Position numbers and translations under genes: made by a program | Notes under the pieces: model-generated | The model's input: only the letters and a program-made list of their open reading frames with translations | Told to the model about the DNA's origin: nothing | Database searches by the model: none | Part shown: piece after piece, positions 31,109-39,913 of the stretch | Numbering within the stretch: position 1 is the first letter of the stretch | Layout of the letters: every line of letters starts with the position of its first letter | Assembly (NCBI GenBank): GCA_045599005.1 | Contig: JAZRVF010000002.1 | Location: 24,038-88,037 of the forward strand | DNA: 64,000 bases | Origin: Treponema_I sp045599005 | GTDB lineage: Bacteria; Spirochaetota; Spirochaetia; Treponematales; Treponemataceae | Reading direction: 5' to 3'

Positions 31109-32059
31109 ATGGAGAAACAAACCAAACTTGCAAACAAGCATCTGTGGCGTGAGATCAAACGTCACGGCTCAATCTATGCAATTCTGCTGATTCCCGTTGT
31201 GTATTATGTTATTTTCAAATACTTTCCCATTTGGAACGGACAGATTGCATTCAAAGACTTCAAAGCACGCAATGGTGTAATGGACAGTCCCTGGGCATCA
31301 ACAAAAGGAGCCCTTGACCTGTTCAAATACTTCAAGACATTCGTGAATGCCTATTACTTCAAACAACTTATCCGCAACACACTTATGTACAGTTTCGGAA
31401 AACTGCTTGTAAGTGTTCCTCTTTCAATCATTCTCGCTGTCGTCCTGTATGAGAGCCGCCGTAAATATCTGCGCCCCATTGTACAGACACTGGCTTATCT
31501 GCCCCACTTCCTTTCATGGGTTATTGTTTACGGTGTTCTTCTTTCACTTTTTGCACCCGGTGACGGTGTTGTGAACGACATCATCAAAGCATTCGGTGGC
31601 GAACCGGTCAACTTCATGACTGATACAAAAGTGTTCCCCTGGATCGTAATTTTCTCTGACGCTTGGAAGGAGATGGGATGGTCAGCGATCATCTTCATCG
31701 CAGCCCTTATGGCAATCGATCCGTCCCTTTACGAAGCCGCAATGGTTGAAGGTGCAACCGCATGGCAGCGCACACTCAACATCACACTGCCTTCAATCCT
31801 TCCCGTTATCGCAACTGTTGTCCTGCTCCGTCTTGGTACGATTCTTGATGCCGGATTCAACCAGATGTACATGCTTTATTCAATTCCGGTCTACGAGGTG
31901 GCGGACATCATTGATACCTGGGTTTACAGGCAGGGTCTGCTGGAGTTCAATTACTCCCTTGCGACGGCCGCCGGTATTTTCAAAGGTGTTATCGGTATGT
32001 GTCTGGTACTTTTCTCCAACAAACTGGTTTCCAGAATTTCTGATTCATCACTGCTGTAG
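31109..32059 (+). CDS. lplB: LplB-type sugar ABC permease
   Basis: 316 residues with six spans and the EAA loop YEAAMVEGATAWQRTLNITLP. The opening KRHGSIYAILLIPVVYYVIFKYFPIW is typical of LplB/YtcP-class permeases, which in gut bacteria import pectin, rhamnogalacturonan or host-glycan oligosaccharides without a dedicated ATPase in the operon (a shared MsmK/MsmX-like ATPase serves). GAGG lies nine bases before the ATG. First gene of the transporter operon; the nearby GH105 and pectinesterase suggest galacturonide substrates. Confidence 0.92.
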   Translation: MEKQTKLANKHLWREIKRHGSIYAILLIPVVYYVIFKYFPIWNGQIAFKDFKARNGVMDSPWASTKGALDLFKYFKTFVNAYYFKQLIRNTLMYSFGKLLVSVPLSIILAVVLYESRRKYLRPIVQTLAYLPHFLSWVIVYGVLLSLFAPGDGVVNDIIKAFGGEPVNFMTDTKVFPWIVIFSDAWKEMGWSAIIFIAALMAIDPSLYEAAMVEGATAWQRTLNITLPSILPVIATVVLLRLGTILDAGFNQMYMLYSIPVYEVADIIDTWVYRQGLLEFNYSLATAAGIFKGVIGMCLVLFSNKLVSRISDSSLL

Positions 32060-32079
32060 GATTTGAGGAGATATTGATT

Positions 32080-32991
32080 ATGGCTAAAGAAAAACAGAAC
32101 AAAGCACCTGTTTCAACTATCAAAGTTCCTGCTTCAGACAAAGCATTCTATGCAGTCCTTGACGTATTCCTTGTGATCGTTCTGATTGCTGTGATTATTC
32201 CCCTGTGGAGTACAATCACTCTTTCATTCCGGCCGTCAACATACATCGGAACCAATCTGGAAGGCATGTTCCTTCCTTTCTGGAACTGGTCAACGGCGGC
32301 ATACAAGACACTGCTGGGCAACAACGGATTCATCCTGGCTTTTACAAACAGCTTCAAGATCCTGATTTTCGGTGTGGCTTCAGCTCTGATCCTTACAGTT
32401 CCCATGGCTTACGGTCTTTCAGTAAAAACCTTGCCCGGACGTAAGTTCCTCAACGTTTTTGTGCTGATTCCCTATCTGTTCAACGTCGGTATGATTCCTT
32501 CCTACCTTGTTGTAAGAAGCCTGGGTCTTACTGACCACCTGGCGGCAGTCTTCATTCCCGGTGCAATCAGTACATACAACTGTATCATCATGCGCGGTTT
32601 CTTTGAGGGAATCCCCGGAGAACTCAAGGAATCAGCACGTATTGACGGAGCACCTGAGTGGATGGTTCTTATCCGCATCATTCTGCCCCTTTCAAAACCG
32701 ATTCTCATGACAATCGGTCTCTATTACGGTGTGTCCTTCTGGAACGACTTCTTCCACGCCATGCTGTATCTGAACAAAAGCACACTGCAGCCACTGCCAA
32801 TCCTTCTGCGCAATATTCTGCTGGGTGCAAGCCTGAACGAAAACCTTGATGTGAACGCCTTCGGTGAGGCACCGATCTCCGCAATCAAGGCAGCAAGCGT
32901 ATTCATGTCGGCAATCCCCATGATCATCGCTTATCCGTTCATCCAAAAGTACTTTACCAAGGGAACTCTCCTTGGAAGTGTTAAAGGCTGA
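32080..32991 (+). CDS. ytcP: YtcP-type sugar ABC permease
   Basis: 303 residues from ATG 32080, with GAGGAG nine bases before it; a TTG two codons upstream is too close. Six spans, EAA loop KESARIDGAPEWMVLIRIILPL, and the C-terminal GTLLGSVKG that is typical of this class. Pairs with the LplB protein encoded 20 bases upstream. Confidence 0.92.
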   Translation: MAKEKQNKAPVSTIKVPASDKAFYAVLDVFLVIVLIAVIIPLWSTITLSFRPSTYIGTNLEGMFLPFWNWSTAAYKTLLGNNGFILAFTNSFKILIFGVASALILTVPMAYGLSVKTLPGRKFLNVFVLIPYLFNVGMIPSYLVVRSLGLTDHLAAVFIPGAISTYNCIIMRGFFEGIPGELKESARIDGAPEWMVLIRIILPLSKPILMTIGLYYGVSFWNDFFHAMLYLNKSTLQPLPILLRNILLGASLNENLDVNAFGEAPISAIKAASVFMSAIPMIIAYPFIQKYFTKGTLLGSVKG

Positions 32992-33004
32992 TTTCATCAG
33001 TCCC

Positions 33005-33060
33005 GGACCGGTTCTCCGGTCCATATCACATTGTTTCAAGCAGCCGTCTGACTGCGGCTG
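33005..33060 (+). other. Two RNA hairpins between permease and binding-protein genes
   Basis: GGACCGG-TTCT-CCGGTCC (33005-33022, seven pairs, four-base loop) and CAGCCG-(8)-CGGCTG (33041-33060, six pairs). Neither is followed by a T run. Such stems between permease and solute-binding genes commonly protect or separate the highly expressed binding-protein message. Confidence 0.65.
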
Positions 33061-33082
33061 TTACGCCAAATAGGAGGAATAT

Positions 33083-34681
33083 ATGAAACAATTCATGAAG
33101 AAACTGGCACTGATTCTGCTGGTTCTCGCACTGGTTCTCCCTGCTGCATTTGCAAGAGGAAAGACCGAAACAACAGCTGCAGCACCCCAAGGTCCTGTAG
33201 ACATCGAAATCTGGTACGGTGCACTTGCATCTGAATCAGGACCGCCACCGGACGACTGGGTTGTTTATGACATCGTTAAAGAAAAACTGAACATCAATCT
33301 TACACTTACAGCTCTTCCTTCATCACAGGATGACCAGACTGTAAAAGTAAACGCAGCTGGTGCTGCAAACGCTCTGCCTGATCTTTTCATGGTAGACCGT
33401 TCTTCATGGCTCAAACTCATCGATCAGGGGCTGGTTGCTGATGTTGACGACATGTATGCAAAAATGCCCAAACGTACAGCAACTCACTACGATGCTGCTT
33501 CACGTGCTTACACAACAGTAGACGGAAAATCATACGGTCTTGCTGATCCCGGAACAATCGTTCGTAACGAAGGTGTTCTTATCCGCAAAGACTGGCTTGA
33601 TAACCTGGGACTTTCTGTTCCTGTTACGACAGAAGATTTCCTTGCTGTAATGAAAGCTTTCACATTCAACGATCCTGATGGAAACGGAAAAGACGACACA
33701 TGGGGATTCGGTGCTTATATCGAATCAGCAGCTGATGCTCTGGGACTCGGACGCCGTTTTGATCCTTTCGCAGGTGCTTTTGATGTAGCCGGTGTATGGG
33801 ATATGTCAACAGGTAAACTGAACCTTTACAAAGATTCTTACTTCGACATGCTTACATACGTTAAAGCAATGGTTGACGCAAAAGTTATCGACCCCAACTG
33901 GACTTCTTACAAGAAAGACGATTTCCGTGCTGCATGGAAACAGGGAAAATTCGGTATCATGCGTGAACAGATGGCTGCTTATGCAAACGAAGCAAACTAC
34001 AAACCCTTTGACCAGAACTTCCCTGACGGAGAATGGATTGTAATCGATCCTCCTAAAGGTCCTAAAGGATTCATGGGTGCTGGTACATTTGACCCCGCAG
34101 GTGGATTCCGTATCTATGCTGTTTCTCAGGATGCAGCAGATGCAGGCAAAAAAGATGCAATCGCATCTCTCCTTGAATGGATGGCTGACGAATCTGATGA
34201 AGGTGGTTACTGGACACTGGCTTACGGTGTAGAAGGTGTTAACTATACAAAAGATGCAAACGGTCTTCCTTCAAAAGAAGGTCTTGCTGATCCTTCTCTG
34301 GCATATACAGAATCAAAAGGTGTTCCTTACTGCCAGCTCCGTAACCTGGTAAGCTACAATGGTGATATCGAGCTTGGTCTCCGCTATCCTACATACAAAG
34401 CTGAAAAATCAGGTAAAACAATGTCTTCACTTGTAACACTCCGTGAAATGCAGGCTAAAGCATGGTACGACGGTACAAGTCAGGCAACAATGCCTACTCC
34501 TAATGCAGACGTAAAACGCTTCTATGAAGAAGGTGTCATCAAATTTGTAACAGGAAATACAGAACTGACAAAAGCAAACTGGGATGCATTCCTTAAAGAG
34601 TTTGAGAAAGTCGGTGGTAAAGCATGGGCTGATGAAGGTTACGAATATGCAACCTCTAACGGCATCCTGCACAGCCGCTGA
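33083..34681 (+). CDS. Extracellular solute-binding protein of the Lpl/LipO type
   Basis: 532 residues, the long form seen with LplB/YtcP permeases. TAGGAGG before the ATG. Signal peptide MKQFMKKLALILLVLALVLP ends at AFA-RG; there is no Cys, so it is secreted or periplasmic rather than a lipoprotein. Mature start has the Thr/Ala-rich linker and DIEIWYGAL strand; later ALPDLFMVDRSSWLKLIDQG and GKSYGLADPG are usual for the fold. The codon bias is strong, in line with high expression. It delivers oligosaccharides to the two permeases. Confidence 0.92.
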   Translation: MKQFMKKLALILLVLALVLPAAFARGKTETTAAAPQGPVDIEIWYGALASESGPPPDDWVVYDIVKEKLNINLTLTALPSSQDDQTVKVNAAGAANALPDLFMVDRSSWLKLIDQGLVADVDDMYAKMPKRTATHYDAASRAYTTVDGKSYGLADPGTIVRNEGVLIRKDWLDNLGLSVPVTTEDFLAVMKAFTFNDPDGNGKDDTWGFGAYIESAADALGLGRRFDPFAGAFDVAGVWDMSTGKLNLYKDSYFDMLTYVKAMVDAKVIDPNWTSYKKDDFRAAWKQGKFGIMREQMAAYANEANYKPFDQNFPDGEWIVIDPPKGPKGFMGAGTFDPAGGFRIYAVSQDAADAGKKDAIASLLEWMADESDEGGYWTLAYGVEGVNYTKDANGLPSKEGLADPSLAYTESKGVPYCQLRNLVSYNGDIELGLRYPTYKAEKSGKTMSSLVTLREMQAKAWYDGTSQATMPTPNADVKRFYEEGVIKFVTGNTELTKANWDAFLKEFEKVGGKAWADEGYEYATSNGILHSR

Positions 34682-34735
34682 GATCTGACTTCACAGTGAT
34701 TTTGCCGGGCTCTGTTCATGATGAATAAGGTCCGG

Positions 34736-34769
34736 TAAAAGGCGGCTCTTTTCTGTTGCCGCCTTTTTT
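34736..34769 (+). terminator. Rho-independent terminator after the binding-protein gene
   Basis: AAAAGGCGGC pairs with GCCGCCTTTT (stem GGCGGC 34741-34746, GCCGCC 34758-34763), followed by six T. Confidence 0.85.
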
Positions 34770-34774
34770 ATGGG

Positions 34775-34820
34775 GTTTCTTAAACCATAAGATCCATTCT
34801 TTAGGATCTGTTTGAGAAAC
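34775..34820. repeat. Nested inverted repeat upstream of the GH105 operon
   Basis: Outer arms GTTTCT (34775-34780) and AGAAAC (34815-34820), inner arms AGATCC (34790-34795) and GGATCT (34804-34809), centre ATTCTTTA. Lies 53-98 bases before the GH105 ATG, so operator or structured leader. Confidence 0.45.
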
Positions 34821-34873
34821 GCCACGAAAATAACGATAGAAAAATCTTTTGTACATACTTTAGGAGTATTAAT

Positions 34874-36016
34874 ATGGCCGACAATATGCAGAAAGAACCT
34901 GTTTCCTTAAGAATGAGCCGTTCTGTAATAGGACGTTATCTGCCTTCTCAGGTGAAATGGCATTATGAGCACGGTCTGGTGCTGCAGAGTATTTACGCGG
35001 TGGGCAAGCACTATGGAATTGATGAGTTTGCTCCCTGGGTAAAAATCATGTATGACACCAAAATCAATCCTGACGGAACAATCAACACCTATAAAGATGA
35101 TGAATTCAATCTGGACCAGATCAATCCCGGAAAACACCTTTTTGACCTGTATAAAGACACCGGAAAACAGTGTTACCGTGACGCAATAGAGATTCTCCGT
35201 GACCAGCTCCGGAATCATCCCCGCACTCAGAGCGGCGGTTTCTGGCACAAAAAGATCTATCCCTTCCAGATGTGGCTTGACGGACTTTACATGGAAGGAC
35301 CTTTCTATACCCGCTATGCAGCTGAGTTCGGCACCTTCGAGGATTTTGAGGACATTGTCCACCAGTTTGAGCTGGTTTATCAGCATACCCGTGATCCTAA
35401 GACCGGACTCCTGTACCATGCCTGGGACGAATCCTGCAAACAGCTCTGGGCAGATCCTGAGACCGGCTGTTCTCCCCACTTCTGGGGACGTGCCATGGGC
35501 TGGTACTGCATGGCAATTCTTGACGTACTTGACTTTATTCCCGATGACAGGGAACATGAGGCTCAGCGGGCAAAACTTGCAAAAATTGCCAATGAACTGG
35601 TAAAACCTGTCATCACTTTCCAGTCTGAGGAAAGCGGCTTGTGGTATCAGGTTCTGGATGCTGGAAAGCGTGCAAAAAATTATCTGGAAACTTCAGCTTC
35701 CTCAATGTTTGTCCGCTTCCTGTACAAGCTTATCCGTGTGGGGCTTTTTGACGAGGCAGCGGCCGGGTTAACAAAAGAGGCCGTTCTTGAAGCCGCTTCA
35801 AAAGGTTACCGAGGCCTTTGCACAAGACTCAGTGAGGACGCAGACGGACTTCTGCACCTGTCAGGAATCTGTTCTGTTGCCGGTCTTGGCGGAAACCCTT
35901 ACCGAGACGGTTCTTTTGAATACTACGTTAAAGAGGCGATTGTCTCTGATGACTTCAAGGGAGTAGGCCCTTTTATCCAGGCTTCTCTTGAAGCAGAAAT
36001 GGCTTCCGAAGAATAA
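34874..36016 (+). CDS. GH105 unsaturated rhamnogalacturonyl hydrolase (YteR-like)
   Basis: 380 residues, the standard GH105 size, AGGAG seven bases before the ATG. (alpha/alpha)6-barrel features: TINTYKDDEFNLDQINPGKH, FWHKKIYPFQMWLDGLYMEG with the catalytic Asp of WLDGLYM, LLYHAWDESCKQ and HFWGRAMGWYCMAILD. It removes the delta-4,5-unsaturated galacturonyl residue left by pectate or rhamnogalacturonan lyases. No signal peptide, so it acts on imported oligomers. First gene of a three-gene run with MATE and pectinesterase genes. Confidence 0.93.
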   Translation: MADNMQKEPVSLRMSRSVIGRYLPSQVKWHYEHGLVLQSIYAVGKHYGIDEFAPWVKIMYDTKINPDGTINTYKDDEFNLDQINPGKHLFDLYKDTGKQCYRDAIEILRDQLRNHPRTQSGGFWHKKIYPFQMWLDGLYMEGPFYTRYAAEFGTFEDFEDIVHQFELVYQHTRDPKTGLLYHAWDESCKQLWADPETGCSPHFWGRAMGWYCMAILDVLDFIPDDREHEAQRAKLAKIANELVKPVITFQSEESGLWYQVLDAGKRAKNYLETSASSMFVRFLYKLIRVGLFDEAAAGLTKEAVLEAASKGYRGLCTRLSEDADGLLHLSGICSVAGLGGNPYRDGSFEYYVKEAIVSDDFKGVGPFIQASLEAEMASEE

Positions 36017-36018
36017 TA

Positions 36019-37389
36019 ATGGCAAAAAACGGACTGACCGGCAGCGACTCCAGAAGACGCGATTTTATCCTTAACGGCAGCATGTGGCGTGTTGTTCCTT
36101 ATATCTGCATGCCTCTTGCGCTTTATCAGGGATTCACCGGACTTTTCAAGGTAATAGACAATCTGATGGCCTCGCACATCGGGGCCGCCAGTGTTTCCGC
36201 CGTTGCCTATCTTAATCAGATCAACCAGATCATCATGGCAATAGGAAACGGACTTGCTGTCGGCGGCGGAATCCTTATAAGCCGTAATTACGGTGGCGGA
36301 GATTTTGACAAAGTCAAGAAGTTTGTAAGTTCCCTTTTTGCAATGTGCTGCATCCTTTCTGCCGCTGTTCTCATGCTTATCCCGATCACACCGCTGGTTC
36401 TCAAGTTTTTCGGAACGCCCCAGGCTCTGATTGACGAAGGACGTGGATATTTTGCAATAGGAATCGTAAACCTGGTTATAACCTTCTTCAACAGTGTCTA
36501 CATGGCTGTTGAACGTTCTCGTGGAAACTCAAAGAAAATCCTGATTCTTAACATTATCTCAATCATTGTAAAGTTTGTCCTGACGGCGATTTTTGTTTAT
36601 GTGCTTGAAAGCGGACTTGAGATGGTCGCATTTGCAGGCTGTCTTGCCAGTCTTTCAATTCTTCTTCCGGGACTTATCACATTGATTTTTGAAAAAAGCG
36701 TTTTTTCTTTCAGTCCCCGATCGGTTTCATTCAACAGAGAAATTTCCGGCAGCCTGCTTAATCTGAGTTATCCTGTGGTAATTGATAAAATGTCTTTCGC
36801 GGCTGGAAAAATCGCGGTCAACAGAATGAGCGCCGACTTTGGTGATCTTACTGTAGGAGCACTGGGCATTTCCGACAATATCAACGGACTGGTCACCAAT
36901 CTTCAGAATGGATTCCAGGACGGCTGTGCGAGCATTGTCAGCCAGAACATAGGAGCCGGGAACAGGAAACGGGCAATGGAAGCTGTTAAAGTTTCCTTTA
37001 CATGGACATTGTGTATCAGCATAATAGGATTCACGCTCAGCTGGGTATTTCTTCCACAGATTGCGGCTCTTTTTTCCGGTGGCGACGATGATTTTGCCGC
37101 CATAATAATGTGGATCTACAGGTACGAAGCCATAGGAATCATTCCCATGTCCCTGAATACAGCTAGTATGTCCGTGCTTTACGGATTCGGTAAGACAAAA
37201 CTGACTTTTGTGGTCAATTTTTGCCGTGTCCTTGTGTTCCGGGTTCCTGTTCTGTGGTTCATGAAAAACTTTACAGATCTGGGGCTGACGAGTGTTGGAC
37301 TGGTTATCTGCTTCAGCAATATCTGCGTAAGTTTTCTGAGTTTCGCTATAGCTCTGGTAGTTTATAGAAAAGAAATAAGGGGAAAGTGA
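36019..37389 (+). CDS. MATE-family efflux transporter
   Basis: 456 residues, twelve spans in two related halves, with the N-half MASHIGAASVSAVAYLNQINQ and C-half GALGISDNINGLVTNLQNGFQDG segments typical of prokaryotic MATE proteins. It starts two bases after the GH105 stop and ends at the pectinesterase start, so it is translated as part of the pectin operon. MATE exporters are driven by Na+ or H+; in this setting a by-product or sugar derivative is a possible cargo, but that is inference. Confidence 0.9.
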   Translation: MAKNGLTGSDSRRRDFILNGSMWRVVPYICMPLALYQGFTGLFKVIDNLMASHIGAASVSAVAYLNQINQIIMAIGNGLAVGGGILISRNYGGGDFDKVKKFVSSLFAMCCILSAAVLMLIPITPLVLKFFGTPQALIDEGRGYFAIGIVNLVITFFNSVYMAVERSRGNSKKILILNIISIIVKFVLTAIFVYVLESGLEMVAFAGCLASLSILLPGLITLIFEKSVFSFSPRSVSFNREISGSLLNLSYPVVIDKMSFAAGKIAVNRMSADFGDLTVGALGISDNINGLVTNLQNGFQDGCASIVSQNIGAGNRKRAMEAVKVSFTWTLCISIIGFTLSWVFLPQIAALFSGGDDDFAAIIMWIYRYEAIGIIPMSLNTASMSVLYGFGKTKLTFVVNFCRVLVFRVPVLWFMKNFTDLGLTSVGLVICFSNICVSFLSFAIALVVYRKEIRGK

Positions 37390-38451
37390 TTGGGCAAAAA
37401 ACTGATTTTAACAGTTGCTCCTTCCGGAAGCAAAAAAACATTGAAAGCTGATTTCTATAATCTTCAGGATGCTTTTGATGCTGTAATGGATGATTTTTCC
37501 TGCACTTCTGCAGAGATTCTTCTTTCTCCGGGAGTTTACTCAGGACAGTTTTATTTTGACGGATGGAGAAAAGGATATCTTGACCCGGTTTCTCTTTCTG
37601 TCAAGGGAATACACCGTAGCGGCACTATTCTTTCTGGGTCTCTTTATGCAAACCAGCCTTACGAAGATGATGTTAAGCGTGGAACATTCAGGAGTTACAC
37701 ACTTTTTGTCAGCGGGCCTTCTGTTTCTCTGACAAACCTTACAATTGAAAACACAGCTGGACATCTGCCGCCCAAAGGACTTGGCCGTTGTAGTGGGCAG
37801 GCTGTGGCTCTTTACGCTGACTCGGATGAGTTTTACGGAAAAAACCTGGTTCTGCTTGGTCATCAGGATACACTTTTCTGCGGTCCGCTTCCAGAGGCGG
37901 AACGTGAACCTGGCGGTTTCAACGGTCCTCGGCGGGATTTTCCCAGACGCAGTTCAACAATGCTTTTTGAGAAATGCCGCATAGAAGGCACAATTGACTT
38001 TATTTTTGGTGGGGCTTCGGCCTGGTTTGACCGCTGCCAGATTGTGCTCCGTCCCCTTTACCGGGTTACAAGGGACCCGGACCATGACAGTGGAAAGAAT
38101 GCTTTCCGATACATAGCAGCTCCATGCGCAGATAAGGCCGGAACAAAGCCCCCTTTAATGCGCAAAAAGTTTCTGTCCGCTTCAAAAAAAGATTACTTGG
38201 GATTTCTTTTTAACAGATGCAGTCTGACTGAAAGTGATTTTTCTCTCCTGAAAAGAAAAGACGGTCTTTACATCCAGGAAGCGCCGGTTTATCTTGCCCG
38301 GCCCTGGAGACCCTTCGGTGGCGCTGCCTTTGTAAACTGCCGGATGCAGAAAGGCCTGATTGCCCCTGAAAGATTCAGAGGTTGGAAAGACCTTGAAGAC
38401 AAGGCAGATGCGATGTTTGATGAAAGAGGGACAAAGCTGTTCCGTTCCTGA
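37390..38451 (+). CDS. Pectinesterase (CE8), cytoplasmic form
   Basis: 353 residues starting at TTG 37390, directly after the MATE stop; AAGGGG lies eight bases before it. Right-handed beta-helix pectin methylesterase motifs in order: GQAVALYADSDEFYGKNL, GHQDTLFC (catalytic Asp), GTIDFIFGGASAWFDRC (second Asp) and YLARPWRPFGGAAF. It removes methyl esters from homogalacturonan. No signal peptide, so it works on imported methylated oligogalacturonides, as known for oligogalacturonide-specific CE8 enzymes. Confidence 0.92.
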   Translation: MGKKLILTVAPSGSKKTLKADFYNLQDAFDAVMDDFSCTSAEILLSPGVYSGQFYFDGWRKGYLDPVSLSVKGIHRSGTILSGSLYANQPYEDDVKRGTFRSYTLFVSGPSVSLTNLTIENTAGHLPPKGLGRCSGQAVALYADSDEFYGKNLVLLGHQDTLFCGPLPEAEREPGGFNGPRRDFPRRSSTMLFEKCRIEGTIDFIFGGASAWFDRCQIVLRPLYRVTRDPDHDSGKNAFRYIAAPCADKAGTKPPLMRKKFLSASKKDYLGFLFNRCSLTESDFSLLKRKDGLYIQEAPVYLARPWRPFGGAAFVNCRMQKGLIAPERFRGWKDLEDKADAMFDERGTKLFRS

Positions 38452-38492
38452 AGATTTTGCGAAGGTTTTTTTTAGAAAACATTTGAATCCTA

Positions 38493-38526
38493 TTGACACA
38501 AATCCCTGTTTTCGGTACATTATACT
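38493..38526 (+). promoter_or_regulatory. tRNA-Leu promoter
   Basis: Perfect TTGACA (38493-38498). With a 17-base spacer the -10 is TACATT (38516-38521); TATACT at 38521-38526 is a better hexamer but 22 bases away. Confidence 0.55.
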
Positions 38527-38532
38527 CAACTT

Positions 38533-38616
38533 GCCCAGATGGTGGAATTGGTAGACACGCTAGTTTCAGGTACTAGAGCCTTCACGGGCGTGCAAGTTCA
38601 AGTCTTGTTCTGGGCA
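38533..38616 (+). tRNA. tRNA-Leu, anticodon CAG
   Basis: 84 bases. Acceptor arms GCCCAGA (38533-38539) and TCTGGGC (38609-38615), discriminator A. The D-arm has TGGTGGAATTGGTAGACAC, and the anticodon stem CTAGT/ACTAG encloses TTCAGGT (anticodon CAG reading CUG). There is a long class II variable arm (AGCCTTCACGGGCG) and a T-loop GTTCAAGTC. The 3' CCA is not encoded. Confidence 0.95.
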
Positions 38617-38620
38617 ACTT

Positions 38621-38649
38621 AAGCAGCTTTTCGAAGCTGCTTTTTTTTT
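38621..38649 (+). terminator. Rho-independent terminator after tRNA-Leu
   Basis: AAGCAGCTT-TTCG-AAGCTGCTT: nine pairs on a TTCG tetraloop, then a run of T. Confidence 0.92.
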
Positions 38650-38687
38650 GCTTTTTCCCTTTCTTTTATTCCAATACGCTATAAATG

Positions 38688-38716
38688 AAAAAAGCCCCCG
38701 AAAATCGGAGGCTTCT
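38688..38716 (-). terminator. Rho-independent terminator after GAPDH
   Basis: Minus strand: AGCCTCCGA and TCGGGGGCT pair (one G-U) around a short T loop, followed by six T. Confidence 0.82.
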
Positions 38717-38740
38717 TACAAAAACTAACTGTTCACAAGA

Positions 38741-39769
38741 TTAGTTGAGTTCAGCAAAGTATTTGATTGTACGTACCATCTGGCTTGTGTAGCTGTTTTC
38801 GTTGTCGTACCAAGAAGTAACCTGTACTTCGTATGTGTCGTCGTCAACTTTAGCAACCATTGTCTGTGTTGCATCAAAGAGTGAACCGTATTTCATACCG
38901 ATGATGTCGGAAGAAACGATTTCGTCTTCGTTGTAACCGAAAGATTCAGTTGCAGCAGCTTTCATTGCAGCGTTGATTCCTTCTTTTGTTACATCTTTGC
39001 CTTTTACTACAGCAAAAAGCAGAGTTGTTGATCCAGTAGGAGTAGGAACGCGCTGAGCAGCACCGATCAGTTTTCCGTTCAGTTCGGGGATAACCAGACC
39101 GATTGCTTTTGCAGCACCTGTGCTGTTAGGAACGATGTTTGCAGCACCTGCGCGTGAACGGCGGAGATCGCCTTTTCTCTGGGGACCGTCAAGAATCATC
39201 TGGTCACCTGTGTAAGCGTGGATTGTGCACATAATACCGCTCTGGATAGGAGCATATTTGTTCAGTGCGTCTGCCATAGGAGCGAGACAGTTTGTTGTAC
39301 AAGAAGCAGCAGAAATAACTGTGTCGTCTTTTGTCAGTGTTTTGTGGTTTACATTGTATACGATGGTGGGAAGGTCGTTACCAGCGGGAGCTGAGATAAC
39401 AACTTTTTTTGCACCAGCAGCAATGTGTGCAGAAGCTTTTTCTTTTGATGTGTAGAAACCTGTGCATTCAAGAACAACGTCTACATTGTATTTTGCCCAA
39501 GGGCAGTTTGCAGCGTCTTTTTCTGCAGAGATTTTGATTTCTTTTCCATCAACTACGATAGAATCTTCTGTAGCTTCTACAGTGTGTTTTCCTTCTCCGA
39601 TTTTTCCCATGAAACCGCCCTGAGCAGTATCATATTTGAGAAGGTGTGCAAGCATTTTGGGGCTTGTAAGATCGTTGATAGCTACAACTTCGTAACCATC
39701 AGCTTCGAACATCTGGCGGAATGCCAAACGACCAATGCGGCCGAAACCGTTAATAGCAACTTTAACCAT
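38741..39769 (-). CDS. gap: Glyceraldehyde-3-phosphate dehydrogenase, type I
   Basis: 342 residues from ATG 39769 (MVKVAINGFGRIGRLAFRQM), with AGGAG ten bases before it; an ATG 34 codons upstream lies beyond the promoter. Rossmann NAD+ domain with GFGRIGR and NDLTSP, catalytic SAASCTTNCLAPM, and phosphate sites in the GAAKAIG and RVPTPTGS segments. The residue after the second strand is Asp (NDL), as in NAD-specific enzymes. It is glycolytic, cytoplasmic and highly expressed by codon use. An 18-base palindrome lies at its predicted start of transcription. Confidence 0.97.
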   Translation of the reverse strand: MVKVAINGFGRIGRLAFRQMFEADGYEVVAINDLTSPKMLAHLLKYDTAQGGFMGKIGEGKHTVEATEDSIVVDGKEIKISAEKDAANCPWAKYNVDVVLECTGFYTSKEKASAHIAAGAKKVVISAPAGNDLPTIVYNVNHKTLTKDDTVISAASCTTNCLAPMADALNKYAPIQSGIMCTIHAYTGDQMILDGPQRKGDLRRSRAGAANIVPNSTGAAKAIGLVIPELNGKLIGAAQRVPTPTGSTTLLFAVVKGKDVTKEGINAAMKAAATESFGYNEDEIVSSDIIGMKYGSLFDATQTMVAKVDDDTYEVQVTSWYDNENSYTSQMVRTIKYFAELN

Positions 39770-39784
39770 TGTTGGTGACTCCTG

Positions 39785-39802
39785 TCTATAAAAGTTTATA
39801 GA
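39785..39802. promoter_or_regulatory. Palindromic operator candidate of gap
   Basis: TCTATAAAAGTTTATAGA: eight-base perfect arms around AG. It sits just downstream of the -10 and spans the predicted +1 on the minus strand, a place where a repressor would block initiation. Confidence 0.55.
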
Positions 39803-39832
39803 ATAATAATCTTTTTTGACATACTTGGTCAA
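39803..39832 (-). promoter_or_regulatory. gap promoter
   Basis: Minus strand: TTGACC (39832-39827), 18 bases, TATTAT (39808-39803). Leader of about 25-30 bases with AGGAG before the gap ATG. Confidence 0.65.
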
Positions 39833-39913
39833 TATGTTCAAATGTTGGAGAAACTTTGCAACGCTTTTCATACACTTGCGTTATCCCGGGTTGTGCATTA
39901 GAATTCTTCCATT

